The notes under the pieces were generated by a model, which did no database searches, was not told the origin of the DNA, and saw nothing but the letters and a program-made list of their open reading frames with translations. The position numbers and the translations under genes were made by a program. DNA of 64,000 bases from the NCBI GenBank assembly GCA_026392455.1, contig JAPLCB010000008.1:248001-312000 (forward strand), in the 5' to 3' direction. This DNA is from Propionibacteriales bacterium. GTDB taxonomy: Bacteria > Actinomycetota > Actinomycetes > Propionibacteriales > Nocardioidaceae. This document shows positions 16,104-25,046 of this stretch, piece by piece (within the stretch, counting starts at the first letter, position 1; the number at the start of each line of letters is the position of its first letter).

Positions 16104-16316
16104 TCAGTCGGCTGCGCCGCGCTGGGCCGGGATGATCCCGCCCAGCAGTTCCTTGACCTCGGCCTCGCGGTAACGACGGTGGCCGCCGAGCGTCCGGATG
16201 GCGCTCAACTTGCCAGCCTTGGCCCAGCGGGTGACGGTCTTCGGGTCGACGCGGAACATCGCGGCCACCTCGGCGGGCGTCAACAGGGTCTCGGTCTCGG
16301 AGTTGTGCTGCTGCAT
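16104..16316 (-). CDS. bldC: Developmental regulator BldC (MerR-like DNA-binding protein)
   Basis: 70 residues that consist almost entirely of one winged helix-turn-helix. The core (LLTPAEVAAMFRVDPKTVTR, then WAKAGKLSAIRTLGGHRRYR) is the highly conserved BldC sequence. In Streptomyces BldC binds DNA cooperatively as head-to-tail oligomers and delays entry into development; its role in a non-sporulating relative is less clear. The gene follows DUF3073 and purM on the same strand, an order conserved in actinobacteria. Confidence 0.95.
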   Translation of the reverse strand: MQQHNSETETLLTPAEVAAMFRVDPKTVTRWAKAGKLSAIRTLGGHRRYREAEVKELLGGIIPAQRGAAD

Positions 16317-16490
16317 CGTGGGCCCCTCAGTTGGGTGTTTCTACTTCTTTACGACTCGACGAGCATGACACTCGCGGGAACTCGTGTAAAGCCGACCAAA
16401 CGGACATTGCATTGACGGTCTAGACCGGGTGACAAATCGGGCACATTGCCCGTAACCGGATGCCGTTTGGATCGTGGGGGTGCGACCTGG

Positions 16491-16685
16491 TCAGTCGCGG
16501 GAGGAGGACGGCGTGTAGTCGGCCCAGCCGTCGTACTCGTCGGATTCCGGGGCAACGGAATCCGTGCTCGGGGAGGGCGAACCGTGCAACTCGTTCGCCA
16601 GTGCTCCGAAGTCCGTCTCGTGTGTCTGGTACTTCAGATCACGGGCAACTTTGGTCTGTTTCGCCTTAGCTCGGCCGCGTCCCAT
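16491..16685 (-). CDS. DUF3073 small protein
   Basis: 64 residues. The start MGRGRAKAKQTKVARDLKYQ is the basic N-terminal signature of DUF3073; the rest is acidic and Ser-rich (PESDEYDGWADYTPSSSRD). Function unknown. The ATG at 16685 is chosen over an in-frame start six codons upstream because it begins at the conserved MGRGR. It lies between purM and bldC as in other actinobacteria. Confidence 0.9.
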   Translation of the reverse strand: MGRGRAKAKQTKVARDLKYQTHETDFGALANELHGSPSPSTDSVAPESDEYDGWADYTPSSSRD

Positions 16686-16825
16686 TGGGTGGCCCCCTCG
16701 CACACTTGGCCGGCGCTCAAAGGCTGCCGGACGGAATCATCGTCTCGTGGGCCCAACGGTACCTGGCCGGAGCACATTCCCGCACCTGGGATCACCAAGT
16801 GGTCAGGCGAGGATTGACGACGGTG

Positions 16826-16846
16826 CGCCCAGGAGGCTCCTGGGCG
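16826..16846 (-). terminator. Hairpin downstream of purM
   Basis: CGCCCAGGA (16826-16834), three-base loop, TCCTGGGCG (16838-16846): nine perfect GC-rich pairs between purM and DUF3073. No T-tract. A likely terminator or processing site for the purM transcript. Confidence 0.55.
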
Positions 16847-17000
16847 TGATCGTCGCTGCGCTCCTCAACGCTCGTTCGTTCGCGGCAAACACGAGCGAGC
16901 TCGGTTCGCGCTCACTCACTACGCGTGACCGTCGCTGCGCTCCTCAACGCCGTCGTCGCTCACCACGAGCACGAGCAAGCTCGGCTCGGGCTCGCTCCTA
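16844..17000. repeat. Tandem ~79-bp repeat at the 3' end of purM
   Basis: Two imperfect copies start at 16844 and 16923. Both begin GCGTGA(T/C)CGTCGCTGCG, continue CTCCTCAACGC, and later contain similar GAGC(G/A)AGCTCGG segments. A third partial start (GCGTAGTCG) coincides with the last codons of purM, so the repeat phase is aligned with the purM stop. No gene is seen in this 312-base gap. Confidence 0.65.
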
Positions 17001-18053
17001 GGCGTAGTCGTTGACCAGGCGTACTACGCCGTGATCGGCCTCGTCCCCGGCGGCGGTGACCGTGCCGGCGACCCAGGCGTGGATGTCGTGCTCGGCCAGG
17101 ATCGCGATCGCTGCGTCCACGTCCTCGGCCGGCGTCAACGACACCATGCCGACTCCGCAGTTCAAGGTCTTCTCCAGGTCCGGCAGGGCCACGTCACCGG
17201 TCTTCGCGACGAGCTGGAAGATGGCCGGCAGCTCCCAGGTGCTGCGGTCGAGCGTCACGGTGACCTCACGCGGGAGGACCCGCTCCAAGTTCGCCGCCAG
17301 GCCGCCCCCGGTGATGTGGGACATCGCATGGGTTCCGGTACGCCGCGCCAGGTCGAGGCAGGCCTTCGCGTAGATCCGGGTCGGCTCGAGGAGCTCCTCG
17401 CCGAGCGTCCGGCCAAGATCGTCGACGTGCTCGGTGAGGCTCCGGCCGGCACCGTTGAGCAGCACGTGGCGCACCAGCGAGTACCCGTTGGAGTGCAGGC
17501 CGCTGGACGCCATGGCGATCGCGACGTCCCCGGGACGGACCAGGTTCGCGCCCAGGAGGTTCGCTGCGTCGACCACACCGGTCGCGGCGCCTGCGACGTC
17601 GTACTCGTCAGGCCCGAGGAGACCCGGGTGCTCGGCCGTCTCGCCGCCGGACAGCGCGCACCCGGCCAGCACGCAGGCCTCGGCGATGCCCTGGACGATC
17701 GCCGCGATCCGCTCGGGGACGACCTTCCCGGTGGCGATGTAGTCCGTCATGAAGAGCGGCTCCGCACCGCAGACGACCAGGTCGTCGACGACCATGCCGA
17801 CCAGGTCGTGGCCGATCGTGTCGTGCTTGTCGAGAGCCTGGGCGATCGCCACCTTCGTGCCGACCCCGTCGGTCGAGGTGGCCAGGATCGGGCGGTCGTA
17901 GGCCTTCAGCGCCGAGGCATCGAAAAGTCCGGCGAAGCCACCGATACCGCCCAGCATCTCCGGCCGCCGGGCCTTCTCGATCCAGACCTTCATCAGCTCG
18001 ACGGCCCGGTCGCCGGCCTCGATCGAGACGCCGGCGGCTTCGTAAGTACTCAC
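16998..18053 (-). CDS. purM: Phosphoribosylformylglycinamidine cyclo-ligase (AIR synthetase)
   Basis: 351 residues from a GTG at 18053 with AAGGAA seven bases upstream; longer in-frame extension is rejected because MSTYEAAGVSIEAGDRAVEL is the normal N-terminus. Conserved segments include GGFAGLFD, STDGVGTKV, DLVVCGAEPLFMTDYIATGK, GGETAEHPG and HITGGGLAANLERVLP. The enzyme closes the imidazole ring, turning FGAM to AIR with ATP in step five of purine synthesis. It lies 17 bases downstream of purF and is probably co-transcribed with it. Confidence 0.97.
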   Translation of the reverse strand: MSTYEAAGVSIEAGDRAVELMKVWIEKARRPEMLGGIGGFAGLFDASALKAYDRPILATSTDGVGTKVAIAQALDKHDTIGHDLVGMVVDDLVVCGAEPLFMTDYIATGKVVPERIAAIVQGIAEACVLAGCALSGGETAEHPGLLGPDEYDVAGAATGVVDAANLLGANLVRPGDVAIAMASSGLHSNGYSLVRHVLLNGAGRSLTEHVDDLGRTLGEELLEPTRIYAKACLDLARRTGTHAMSHITGGGLAANLERVLPREVTVTLDRSTWELPAIFQLVAKTGDVALPDLEKTLNCGVGMVSLTPAEDVDAAIAILAEHDIHAWVAGTVTAAGDEADHGVVRLVNDYA

Positions 18054-18070
18054 GTGGTGGTTCCTTGCTG

Positions 18071-19657
18071 TCAGGGTCGGTCGAGAGCGTCGGTCGCGCC
18101 GCCGCCGGCGAGCGAAGCAGCCAGCCCGTCGACGTCGAGGGCCCGCTCCGGGACGAGGGCTTCGGCTTCGAGGAGGTGCTTGCCGAGCAGCTCGGGCTCG
18201 GGCAGCTGGATCGGGTAGACGCCGTCGAAGCAGGCCCGGCAGAGCTTGTCGGTCGGGACCGTGGTCGCGTCGACCAGGCTCTCCAACGAGATGTAGGCCA
18301 ACGAGTCGGCACCGATCGAGGCGCAGATGTCGTCGGTCGAGAGGCCGTTCGCGATCAGCTCGGCCCGGGTGGCGAAGTCGATGCCGTAGAAGCAGGGCCA
18401 CTTGACCGGCGGCGACGAGATCCGCACGTGCACCTCACGAGCACCGGCCTCGCGGAGCATCCGGACCAGGGCCCGCTGGGTGTTGCCACGGACGATCGAG
18501 TCGTCCACGACGACCAGCCGCTTGCCCTCGATCACGTCGCGCAGCGGGTTCAGCTTGAGCCGGATCCCGAGCTGGCGGATGGTCTGGCTCGGCTGGATGA
18601 AGGTCCGGCCGACGTAGGAGTTCTTGACCAGGCCGACGCCGTAGGGGATGCCGCTCTCCTCGGCGTACCCGATCGCGGCCGGGGTACCCGACTCGGGGAC
18701 CGGGATCACCAGGTCGGCCTCGGCCGGGAAGTCCTGGGCGAGCCGGCGGCCGATCTCGACCCGGACGCTGTGCACCCGCTGGTTCGAGATCAGGGTGTCG
18801 GGGCGGGCCAGGTAGACGAACTCGAAGAGGCAGCCCTTGGGGGCCGCCTCGGCGAAGCGCCGGGTGCGCAGACCGTCCTCGTCGACCGCGATCATCTCGC
18901 CGGGCTCGACCTCGCGGATGTAGGAGGCGCCCACGATGTCGAGGGCCGCCGTCTCCGAGGCAACGACCCAGCCGCGCTCGAGGCGGCCGAGCACGAGCGG
19001 CCGAACGCCCTGGGGGTCGCGGGCGGCGTACAGGGTGCCCTCGTCCATCCAGACGAACGAGAAGGCGCCGCGGACCTGCGGAAGCAGCTCGGCGGCGCGG
19101 TCCTCCAGCGACTGGTCCGGGTGGTAGGCGAGCAGCGCGGTCACCAGCGAGGTGTCGTTGGTGCTGGTCTCCAGGTTGCGCGCGTGGATGTCGAGCTCGC
19201 CGGTATCGCTGGGGAGCTCGGCCACCATCCGGGCCAGGTCGGAGGTGTTGGTCAGGTTGCCGTTGTGGCCCAGCGCGATCGACCCGTGCGCGGTCGGCCG
19301 GAAGGTCGGCTGCGCGTTGTGCCAGGTGCTCGCACCGGTGGTCGAGTAGCGCGCGTGGCTGATCGCGAGGTGGCCCTTGAGCGAGCTCAGCGTCGACTCG
19401 TCGAAGACCTGCGAGACCAGACCCATGTCCTTGTAGACCAGGATCTGGCGCCCGTTGCTGACCGCGATGCCGGCCGACTCCTGGCCGCGGTGCTGCAGGG
19501 CGTAGATGCCGTAGTAGGCGAGCTTGGCGACGTCTTCGCCGGGGGCCCAGACGCCGAAGACGCCACAGGCGTCCTGGGGTCCGCGGTCTTGGGGGTCGAG
19601 TTCGTGCGTCAGAAGTCCGTCTCCGCGACGGCCTGCCTTTTGAGCATCGATGGCCAC
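18071..19657 (-). CDS. purF: Amidophosphoribosyltransferase
   Basis: 528 residues. The Ntn-type glutaminase nucleophile is Cys31 in DACGVFGVW, so a ~30-residue propeptide is expected to be removed. ALQHRGQESAGIAV, HARYSTTG and GHNGNLTN complete the glutaminase site; the PRPP-binding motif VVVDDSIVRGNTQ lies in the second half. A C-terminal KLCRACFDG pair of cysteines fits the iron-sulfur ligands of Bacillus-type PurF. It makes phosphoribosylamine from PRPP and glutamine, the committed step of purine synthesis. Upstream, the M20 peptidase gene ends nine bases before it. Confidence 0.97.
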   Translation of the reverse strand: MAIDAQKAGRRGDGLLTHELDPQDRGPQDACGVFGVWAPGEDVAKLAYYGIYALQHRGQESAGIAVSNGRQILVYKDMGLVSQVFDESTLSSLKGHLAISHARYSTTGASTWHNAQPTFRPTAHGSIALGHNGNLTNTSDLARMVAELPSDTGELDIHARNLETSTNDTSLVTALLAYHPDQSLEDRAAELLPQVRGAFSFVWMDEGTLYAARDPQGVRPLVLGRLERGWVVASETAALDIVGASYIREVEPGEMIAVDEDGLRTRRFAEAAPKGCLFEFVYLARPDTLISNQRVHSVRVEIGRRLAQDFPAEADLVIPVPESGTPAAIGYAEESGIPYGVGLVKNSYVGRTFIQPSQTIRQLGIRLKLNPLRDVIEGKRLVVVDDSIVRGNTQRALVRMLREAGAREVHVRISSPPVKWPCFYGIDFATRAELIANGLSTDDICASIGADSLAYISLESLVDATTVPTDKLCRACFDGVYPIQLPEPELLGKHLLEAEALVPERALDVDGLAASLAGGGATDALDRP

Positions 19658-19666
19658 GCCGAGATT

Positions 19667-21013
19667 CTACGGTGCGATCGAGACCAGGTTCGCCAGCAGC
19701 AGCGTTTCGGCGAGACAGACCCGGGCGAACTCGGCCAGGTGCAGGCCCTCGTTGGCGCCGTGGGCGCGGGTGTCCGGGTCCTCGACGCCCGTCACCAGCA
19801 CGCTCGCGGCCGGGAACGCCTCCAGGAACTCGGCGATGAACGGGATCGAGCCCCCGACCCCGATGTCGACCGGCGGCACCCCGTCCCAGGCCTGGGTGAA
19901 AGCGTCCCGCGCCAGGTCGTACGCCGGCCCGGTCGCCTGGATCGCGGTCGCCGCACCCGCGTCGACGACGGTGACGGTCAGCTCAGCACCCCACGGCACG
20001 TGGGCGTCCAGGTGCTCGCGCAGCCGGGTCAGCGCGTTGACGGTGGTGTCCCCCGGGGCGATCCGCAGCGAGATCTTGGCCCGCGCTGCCGGCACCAGGG
20101 TGTTGCTGGCCCCGTCGACCTGCGGCGCGTCCAGGCCGGTGATGCTCAGCGCCGGCTTGGTCCACAGACGCTCGACGGCCGGCCCGGAGCCGATCCAGCG
20201 CAGGCCGGGGACCGCACCGGACTCGGCACGCAGACGCTCCTCGGGGTAGTCGATGTCGTCGGCCGGGCCAGCGTGCAGGCCGGCGATCGCGACGTTGCCG
20301 TCGTCGTCGTGCAGGGACGCGATCAACCGGGACAGGGCGATCAGGGCATCCGGCACCAGGCCACCCCACATCCCGGAGTGCACCGCGTGGGTGAGCGTCC
20401 GCACCTCGACGTCGACCCGGACCAGTCCCCGCAGGCTGGTGGTCAGCGCCGGTACGCCGATGTCCCAGTTGGTGCTGTCGGCGATCACGATCACGTCCGA
20501 GGCCAGCTCGTCCTTCTCCTGAGCGAGCAGGGCCGGAAGCGACCCCGATCCGACCTCCTCCTCACCCTCGACGAAGACGGTCACCCCGACGGCGAGGTCC
20601 TCACCGAGCGCGCGGACGGCGGCCAGGTGGGCGGCGATCCCGGCCTTGTCGTCGGCGGCACCGCGCCCGTAGAGGCGACCGTCGCGCTCGGTCGGCTCGA
20701 ACGGCAGGCTGTCCCAGTCGGCGTGGTCGTTCTCGGGCTGCACGTCGTGGTGGGCGTAGAGCAGGATCGTCGGCGCGCCGGTCGGCGCCGGCTTGCGCGC
20801 GATCACGGCGGGAGCGCCGCCGTCCGCGGAGGTGATCCGGACGTCGAAGCCCTCGGCGCTGAAGAGCGCCGCGACCGCTTCAGCGCTGCGCTGCACCTCC
20901 CCCGCGCGGGCTGGATCGGCGCTCACGGACTGGATCCGGACGAGGTCCTCGAGGTCGCGCCGTACGCCGGGAAGGACGTCGCCGACACGCCGGCGGAGAT
21001 CGTCGAGACTCAT
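19667..21013 (-). CDS. M20-family dipeptidase/metallopeptidase
   Basis: 448 residues. Metal-binding motifs are visible: YAHHDV (His88, Asp90), GRGAADDKAG (Asp121/122) and VEGEEEVGS (Glu151/152), with the dimerisation domain in the middle (HAVHSGMWGG) and a C-terminal HGANEGLHL. Cytosolic dipeptidase or acyl-amino-acid hydrolase activity is expected; the substrate is not determinable. It starts nine bases upstream of purF on the same strand and may be co-transcribed with purF-purM without being part of the pathway. Confidence 0.9.
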   Translation of the reverse strand: MSLDDLRRRVGDVLPGVRRDLEDLVRIQSVSADPARAGEVQRSAEAVAALFSAEGFDVRITSADGGAPAVIARKPAPTGAPTILLYAHHDVQPENDHADWDSLPFEPTERDGRLYGRGAADDKAGIAAHLAAVRALGEDLAVGVTVFVEGEEEVGSGSLPALLAQEKDELASDVIVIADSTNWDIGVPALTTSLRGLVRVDVEVRTLTHAVHSGMWGGLVPDALIALSRLIASLHDDDGNVAIAGLHAGPADDIDYPEERLRAESGAVPGLRWIGSGPAVERLWTKPALSITGLDAPQVDGASNTLVPAARAKISLRIAPGDTTVNALTRLREHLDAHVPWGAELTVTVVDAGAATAIQATGPAYDLARDAFTQAWDGVPPVDIGVGGSIPFIAEFLEAFPAASVLVTGVEDPDTRAHGANEGLHLAEFARVCLAETLLLANLVSIAP

Positions 21014-21114
21014 CCCGCAACTCTAGGGTGTCCACCAACCGCGACGATTTTCGGTTCTCGGACGGCGATCGTCGTACCCTTTCGCGAGCGATCCCGAGCA
21101 GCAAGGAACACGAC

Positions 21115-22320
21115 GTGCCGGACGGCCCCGACGAGCAGGACGCCCCCGAGGCGTCCCGCGAGGACGACGTCGCCCCAGCTCCCGCAGCCAAGCCGCTGCC
21201 GGTCTTCCGAGCCCTCGACGACCTGCCCGCTGCACCACCCCAGGTCGAGCTCATCAACGACCGGGACCTCTCCTGGGTGGACAAGCCGGAGATCTCCGAC
21301 GAGGAGCGCGAGCGGCGCCGGGCCCGCCGGGACGAACGCCGCAAGAAGGTGCACCGGCGTCGCCGCCTGCGCCGGGCCGCGAAGGTCGGCGGCGTGCTGT
21401 TCGCGACGTTCACGATCTTGTTCGGCTTCTGGGCCTACTGGACGCTCAGCGGCCTGCAGCGGATGCCGGCGATCGAGGACCGCGGCGGACTGAACACCCC
21501 GGGGCAGAACATCCTCCTGGTCGGACGGAACCCGGCCGAGCCCGAGGAAGCCACCATCGGCCGTGGAGGCTGGCGGAACGCCTTCAAGTCCAGCGACCTG
21601 GTCATGGTGCTCCACCTGACCCGCGACAACCGGGCGATGTTCGTGATCTCGATCCCGGGCGACAGCCTGCTCCCGATCCCGGCGGACGGAACCTCGCCCG
21701 CCCGCCAAGGCCTGCTCAGCGACGCCTTCGCCACCGGCGGCCAGAACCTGTACGTCCGCACCGTCGAGGAGTTCACCGGCGCTCGGATGGACCGGGTCGC
21801 CGTGCTCGACATGAACGGGCTGGCCGAGATCGCCAACCACCTCGGCGGAGTCATCGTCGAGATCCCGACGCAGGACTGCGGCCTGCAAGCCGGTCCCCGC
21901 AAGCTGGACGGCGCCTCGGCGCTGGAGTACGTCGCCCTGAACCCGTGCCTGCCGCGTCACGACCTGGACCGGGTCGACCGCCAGCAGAGCCTGCTGCGCG
22001 GTCTGATGCGCACCGCGGTGGACGGCAACCGGATCGCGAACCCGTTCACCCTCAGCCGGTTGCTCAAGTCGACCGCGAGCCACCTCACGCTGGAGGAGGA
22101 CTTCGGCTACCCGAGCATGTTCGGGACGATGTTCTCGATGCGTGGCCTGCGCTCGGCGACGACGACGTTCCTGACCGTCCCGACCGCTGGCGACCCGTTT
22201 GCCGGCGGCAACGGAGCGGTCCTGCTCGACCGGGCCCGGGGCGAGGAGCTGTTCACGGCCCTGCGCTCCGACAAGCTCGCCGAGTACCTGGCGCTGAACA
22301 AGGACATCACCACCCGGTGA
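21115..22320 (+). CDS. LytR-CpsA-Psr (LCP) family protein with altered active-site motif
   Basis: 401 residues from GTG 21115, chosen for AAGGAA six bases upstream. A ~90-residue cytoplasmic Arg/Glu-rich part precedes one membrane segment (92-111) and an outward LCP domain. LCP enzymes transfer teichoic-acid or glycan chains from polyprenyl pyrophosphate to the wall. Here DRVDRQQSLLRGLM is normal, but the usual SIPRDT reads SIPGDS (Gly182 for Arg) and the RSD element reads KSSD (158-161). Two pyrophosphate-contacting arginines thus appear to be lost, so it may be inactive or bind another ligand. It is divergent from the M20 peptidase. Confidence 0.82.
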   Translation: MPDGPDEQDAPEASREDDVAPAPAAKPLPVFRALDDLPAAPPQVELINDRDLSWVDKPEISDEERERRRARRDERRKKVHRRRRLRRAAKVGGVLFATFTILFGFWAYWTLSGLQRMPAIEDRGGLNTPGQNILLVGRNPAEPEEATIGRGGWRNAFKSSDLVMVLHLTRDNRAMFVISIPGDSLLPIPADGTSPARQGLLSDAFATGGQNLYVRTVEEFTGARMDRVAVLDMNGLAEIANHLGGVIVEIPTQDCGLQAGPRKLDGASALEYVALNPCLPRHDLDRVDRQQSLLRGLMRTAVDGNRIANPFTLSRLLKSTASHLTLEEDFGYPSMFGTMFSMRGLRSATTTFLTVPTAGDPFAGGNGAVLLDRARGEELFTALRSDKLAEYLALNKDITTR

Positions 22321-22329
22321 GTCGAGGGC

Positions 22330-22629
22330 TCAGGTGAGCGGCAGGTAGGCCGAGAGATCGGTACGTTCGCCGGAGGCCCGGACCCTCCCCGAGTCGACAG
22401 CCTCGGTCCAGCTCAACCGACCGGTGGCGACCGCGAGCCAGGTGTCGGGATCGGTCTCGACCACCGCCCGCGGAGTCCCCCGGGTGTGCCGACCCCCCTC
22501 GACCGCCTGGACGGCCCCGTACGGCGGGACCCGCACCTCGACCGAGTAGCCGGGCGCCTTCTCAGCGAGCCTGGCCAGGTACAGCTTGGTCAGCTGTTTC
22601 GGGGTGAGGTCGTCGGATTCGAGGCTCAC
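22330..22629 (-). CDS. Sterol carrier family (SCP2-like) protein
   Basis: 99 residues. The pattern VEVRVPPYGAVQAVEGGRHT, TPRAVVETDPDTWLAVATGR and WTEAVDSGRVRASGERTDLS is that of the short actinobacterial SCP2-like proteins found next to purL or purF. Lipid binding is assumed from the fold; the true role is unknown. It lies 12 bases downstream of purL on the same strand, suggesting one transcript. Confidence 0.85.
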   Translation of the reverse strand: MSLESDDLTPKQLTKLYLARLAEKAPGYSVEVRVPPYGAVQAVEGGRHTRGTPRAVVETDPDTWLAVATGRLSWTEAVDSGRVRASGERTDLSAYLPLT

Positions 22630-22641
22630 GTCGTCCGTACC

Positions 22642-24894
22642 TCAACCGCCAAGGATGCTCGGCAGGGTGGCCGCCCATGCTGCCCGCGCCTCGGTGATCG
22701 GCAGCGCGAACTGACCGTCGACGTCGATGGCGTCGCTGCCGGTGACGCCCAGGGCGGCGGCCGGCACGCCGTGCTTGGCGGCGAGCTCCTGCAGCCTCTC
22801 GGCGTCACTGTGGTCGACGGTGACGACCACCCGGCCCGCGGACTCGGAGAAGAGGGCGACGAACGGGTCACCGGACACGGTGACGATGACCCCGATGTCG
22901 CGCGCCAGGGCGGACTCCACCAGCGTCTGCGCCAACCCGCCGTCCGAGACGTCGTGGGCCGAGGTGAGCAGGCCGACACCCTCGACGAGGAGCTCGGCCA
23001 GAGCCTTCTCCGCGCCCAGATCGACGACCGGGGGCTTCCCGCCGAGGTGGCCGTGGACCACGTTCGCCCACTCCGACCCCGACAGCTCCTCACGGGTCTC
23101 GCCGAGCAGGAAGACGACCTCGCCGGCCGACTGGAACCCGGTCGGGGTCCGCTTGGTGACGTCCTCGATCACCCCGAGGACGGCGACCACGGGCGTCGGC
23201 AGGATCGCGGTCTCACCGGTCTGGTTGTAGAGGCTCACGTTGCCGCCGGTGACCGGGATGCCGAGCTCCAGGCAGGCGTCCTTGAGACCGCGGCAGGCCT
23301 CCGCGAACTGCCACATCACGTCGGGGTCCTCCGGCGAGCCGAAGTTCAGGCAGTCGCTGATCGCCAGCGGACGCGCACCACCGGTGGCGACGTTGCGGTA
23401 CGACTCGGCCAGGGCCAGCTGCGCTCCGGAGTACGGGTCGAGCTTGGCGAACCGGCCGTTGCAGTCCGTCGAGACGGACACGCCGAGGTTGGTCTCCTCG
23501 TCGATCCGGATCATGCCGGAGTCCGCGGGCTGCGCCAGCACGGTGTTGCCCTGGACGTAGCGGTCGTACTGGTCGGTGATCCAGGACTTGTCGCAGAGGT
23601 TCGGGCTGGCGACCAGCTTCAGCACGGTCTCGCGCAGCTCCGCCCCCGTGGCCGGTCGGGGCAGCGCCTCGGCGCCGTCGGCCTGGAGCGCGTCCTGCCA
23701 GGACGGCCGCGCGTACGGACGGTGGTAGGTCGGCCCGTCGTGAGCCACCGAGCGCGGCGGTACGTCGACCACGCGCTCGCCGTGCCAGTCGATCAGCAGC
23801 CGATCACCGTCGGTGACCTCACCGACGACGACGGCCTCGACGTCCCACTTCGCGCAGATCGCCATGAACGCGTCGACGTCAGCGGGTTCGACGACCGCCA
23901 TCATCCGCTCCTGCGACTCGCTCATCAGGATCTCTTCGGGGGCGAGCGTCGAGTCGCGCAGCGGGACCCGGTCGAGCTCGACGTGCATCCCGCCGTCACC
24001 GGCGCTGGCCAGCTCGGAGGTGGCGCAGGAAAGACCGGCTCCGCCGAGGTCCTGGATACCCGCGACCAGTCCCGCCGCGAAGATCTCCAGGGTGCACTCG
24101 ATCAGCAGCTTCTCCATGAACGGGTCACCGACCTGGACGCTGGGCCGCTTGGCGGGACCGTCCGCGTCGAACGTCTCGGACGCCAGGACGCTGACGCCAC
24201 CGATGCCGTCACCGCCGGTACGGGCGCCGTACAGGATCACCAGGTTGCCGACGCCCGACGCCTTGGCCAGGTGCAGGTCCTCGTGCCGCAGCACGCCGAT
24301 GCAGAGTGCGTTGACCAAGGGGTTGCCGAGGTAGGTCGCGTCGAAGACGGCCTCGCCGCCGATGTTCGGCAGGCCCAGGCAGTTGCCGTAGCCACCGACT
24401 CCGGCGACGATCCCCGGCAGCACGCGAGCGGTGTCTGGCGCGTCCAGCGGGCCGAAGCGGAGCGGGTCCATCACGGCGACCGGCCGGGCGCCCATCGCGA
24501 GGATGTCGCGGACGATGCCGCCGACGCCGGTGGCCGCACCCTGGTAGGGCTCGACGAAGGACGGGTGGTTGTGCGACTCCACCTTGAAGGTGACGGCATA
24601 GCCCTGACCGACGTCGAGCACGCCGGCGTTCTCGCCGATACCCGCCAGCATCTTGCCGACCGGGGTCTCCTGGGGGATCTCGGAGAACTGCTTGAGGTGC
24701 ACCTTGGTGGACTTGTACGAGCAGTGCTCGCTCCACATCACCGAGTACATCGCCAGCTCCGAGCTGGTGGGCCGACGGCCGAGGATCTCGCGGATCTGGG
24801 CGTACTCGTCGGCCTTCAGACCGAGGTCGGCCCAGGGCTGCTCCCGGTCCGGGTCGGTCATGGCTGCGGCGACGGTATCCAGAGAGCTGCTCAC
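22642..24894 (-). CDS. purL: Phosphoribosylformylglycinamidine synthase subunit PurL
   Basis: About 750 residues, the short (Bacillus-type) PurL that works with PurS and PurQ. Conserved parts: [57 protein letters not shown] and the glycine-rich [13 protein letters not shown]. It converts FGAR to FGAM with ATP and ammonia from PurQ. GTG at 24894 is taken as start; ATG at 24861 is possible. The gene is separate from purQ-purS, which lie 1.7 kb upstream beyond the divergent DUF1906 gene. Confidence 0.97.
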   Translation of the reverse strand: MSSSLDTVAAAMTDPDREQPWADLGLKADEYAQIREILGRRPTSSELAMYSVMWSEHCSYKSTKVHLKQFSEIPQETPVGKMLAGIGENAGVLDVGQGYAVTFKVESHNHPSFVEPYQGAATGVGGIVRDILAMGARPVAVMDPLRFGPLDAPDTARVLPGIVAGVGGYGNCLGLPNIGGEAVFDATYLGNPLVNALCIGVLRHEDLHLAKASGVGNLVILYGARTGGDGIGGVSVLASETFDADGPAKRPSVQVGDPFMEKLLIECTLEIFAAGLVAGIQDLGGAGLSCATSELASAGDGGMHVELDRVPLRDSTLAPEEILMSESQERMMAVVEPADVDAFMAICAKWDVEAVVVGEVTDGDRLLIDWHGERVVDVPPRSVAHDGPTYHRPYARPSWQDALQADGAEALPRPATGAELRETVLKLVASPNLCDKSWITDQYDRYVQGNTVLAQPADSGMIRIDEETNLGVSVSTDCNGRFAKLDPYSGAQLALAESYRNVATGGARPLAISDCLNFGSPEDPDVMWQFAEACRGLKDACLELGIPVTGGNVSLYNQTGETAILPTPVVAVLGVIEDVTKRTPTGFQSAGEVVFLLGETREELSGSEWANVVHGHLGGKPPVVDLGAEKALAELLVEGVGLLTSAHDVSDGGLAQTLVESALARDIGVIVTVSGDPFVALFSESAGRVVVTVDHSDAERLQELAAKHGVPAAALGVTGSDAIDVDGQFALPITEARAAWAATLPSILGG

Positions 24895-25046
24895 GGGCGC
24901 AAATCTACTGGTTGACCGGCGCCGCACCGGGCGAGGCCCTGCGTCGTGGACCGGTCACGGGACTCAGGTCCCGATTCGACCCGATCTGCGGGGCTGGAGT
25001 GACTGATGAGGTTATCGTTGCTGGATCCCGACGAGGAGAGTTCTCG

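Noticed and set aside
18065-21493. Very long plus-strand open frame across purF and the M20 peptidase
   Set aside because: It is antisense to two clear genes and results from GC-rich codon bias; the translation is Arg/Gly/Val/Asp-biased with no motif.
22486-24915. Long plus-strand open frame opposite purL
   Set aside because: Antisense to an unmistakable PurL; low-complexity translation.
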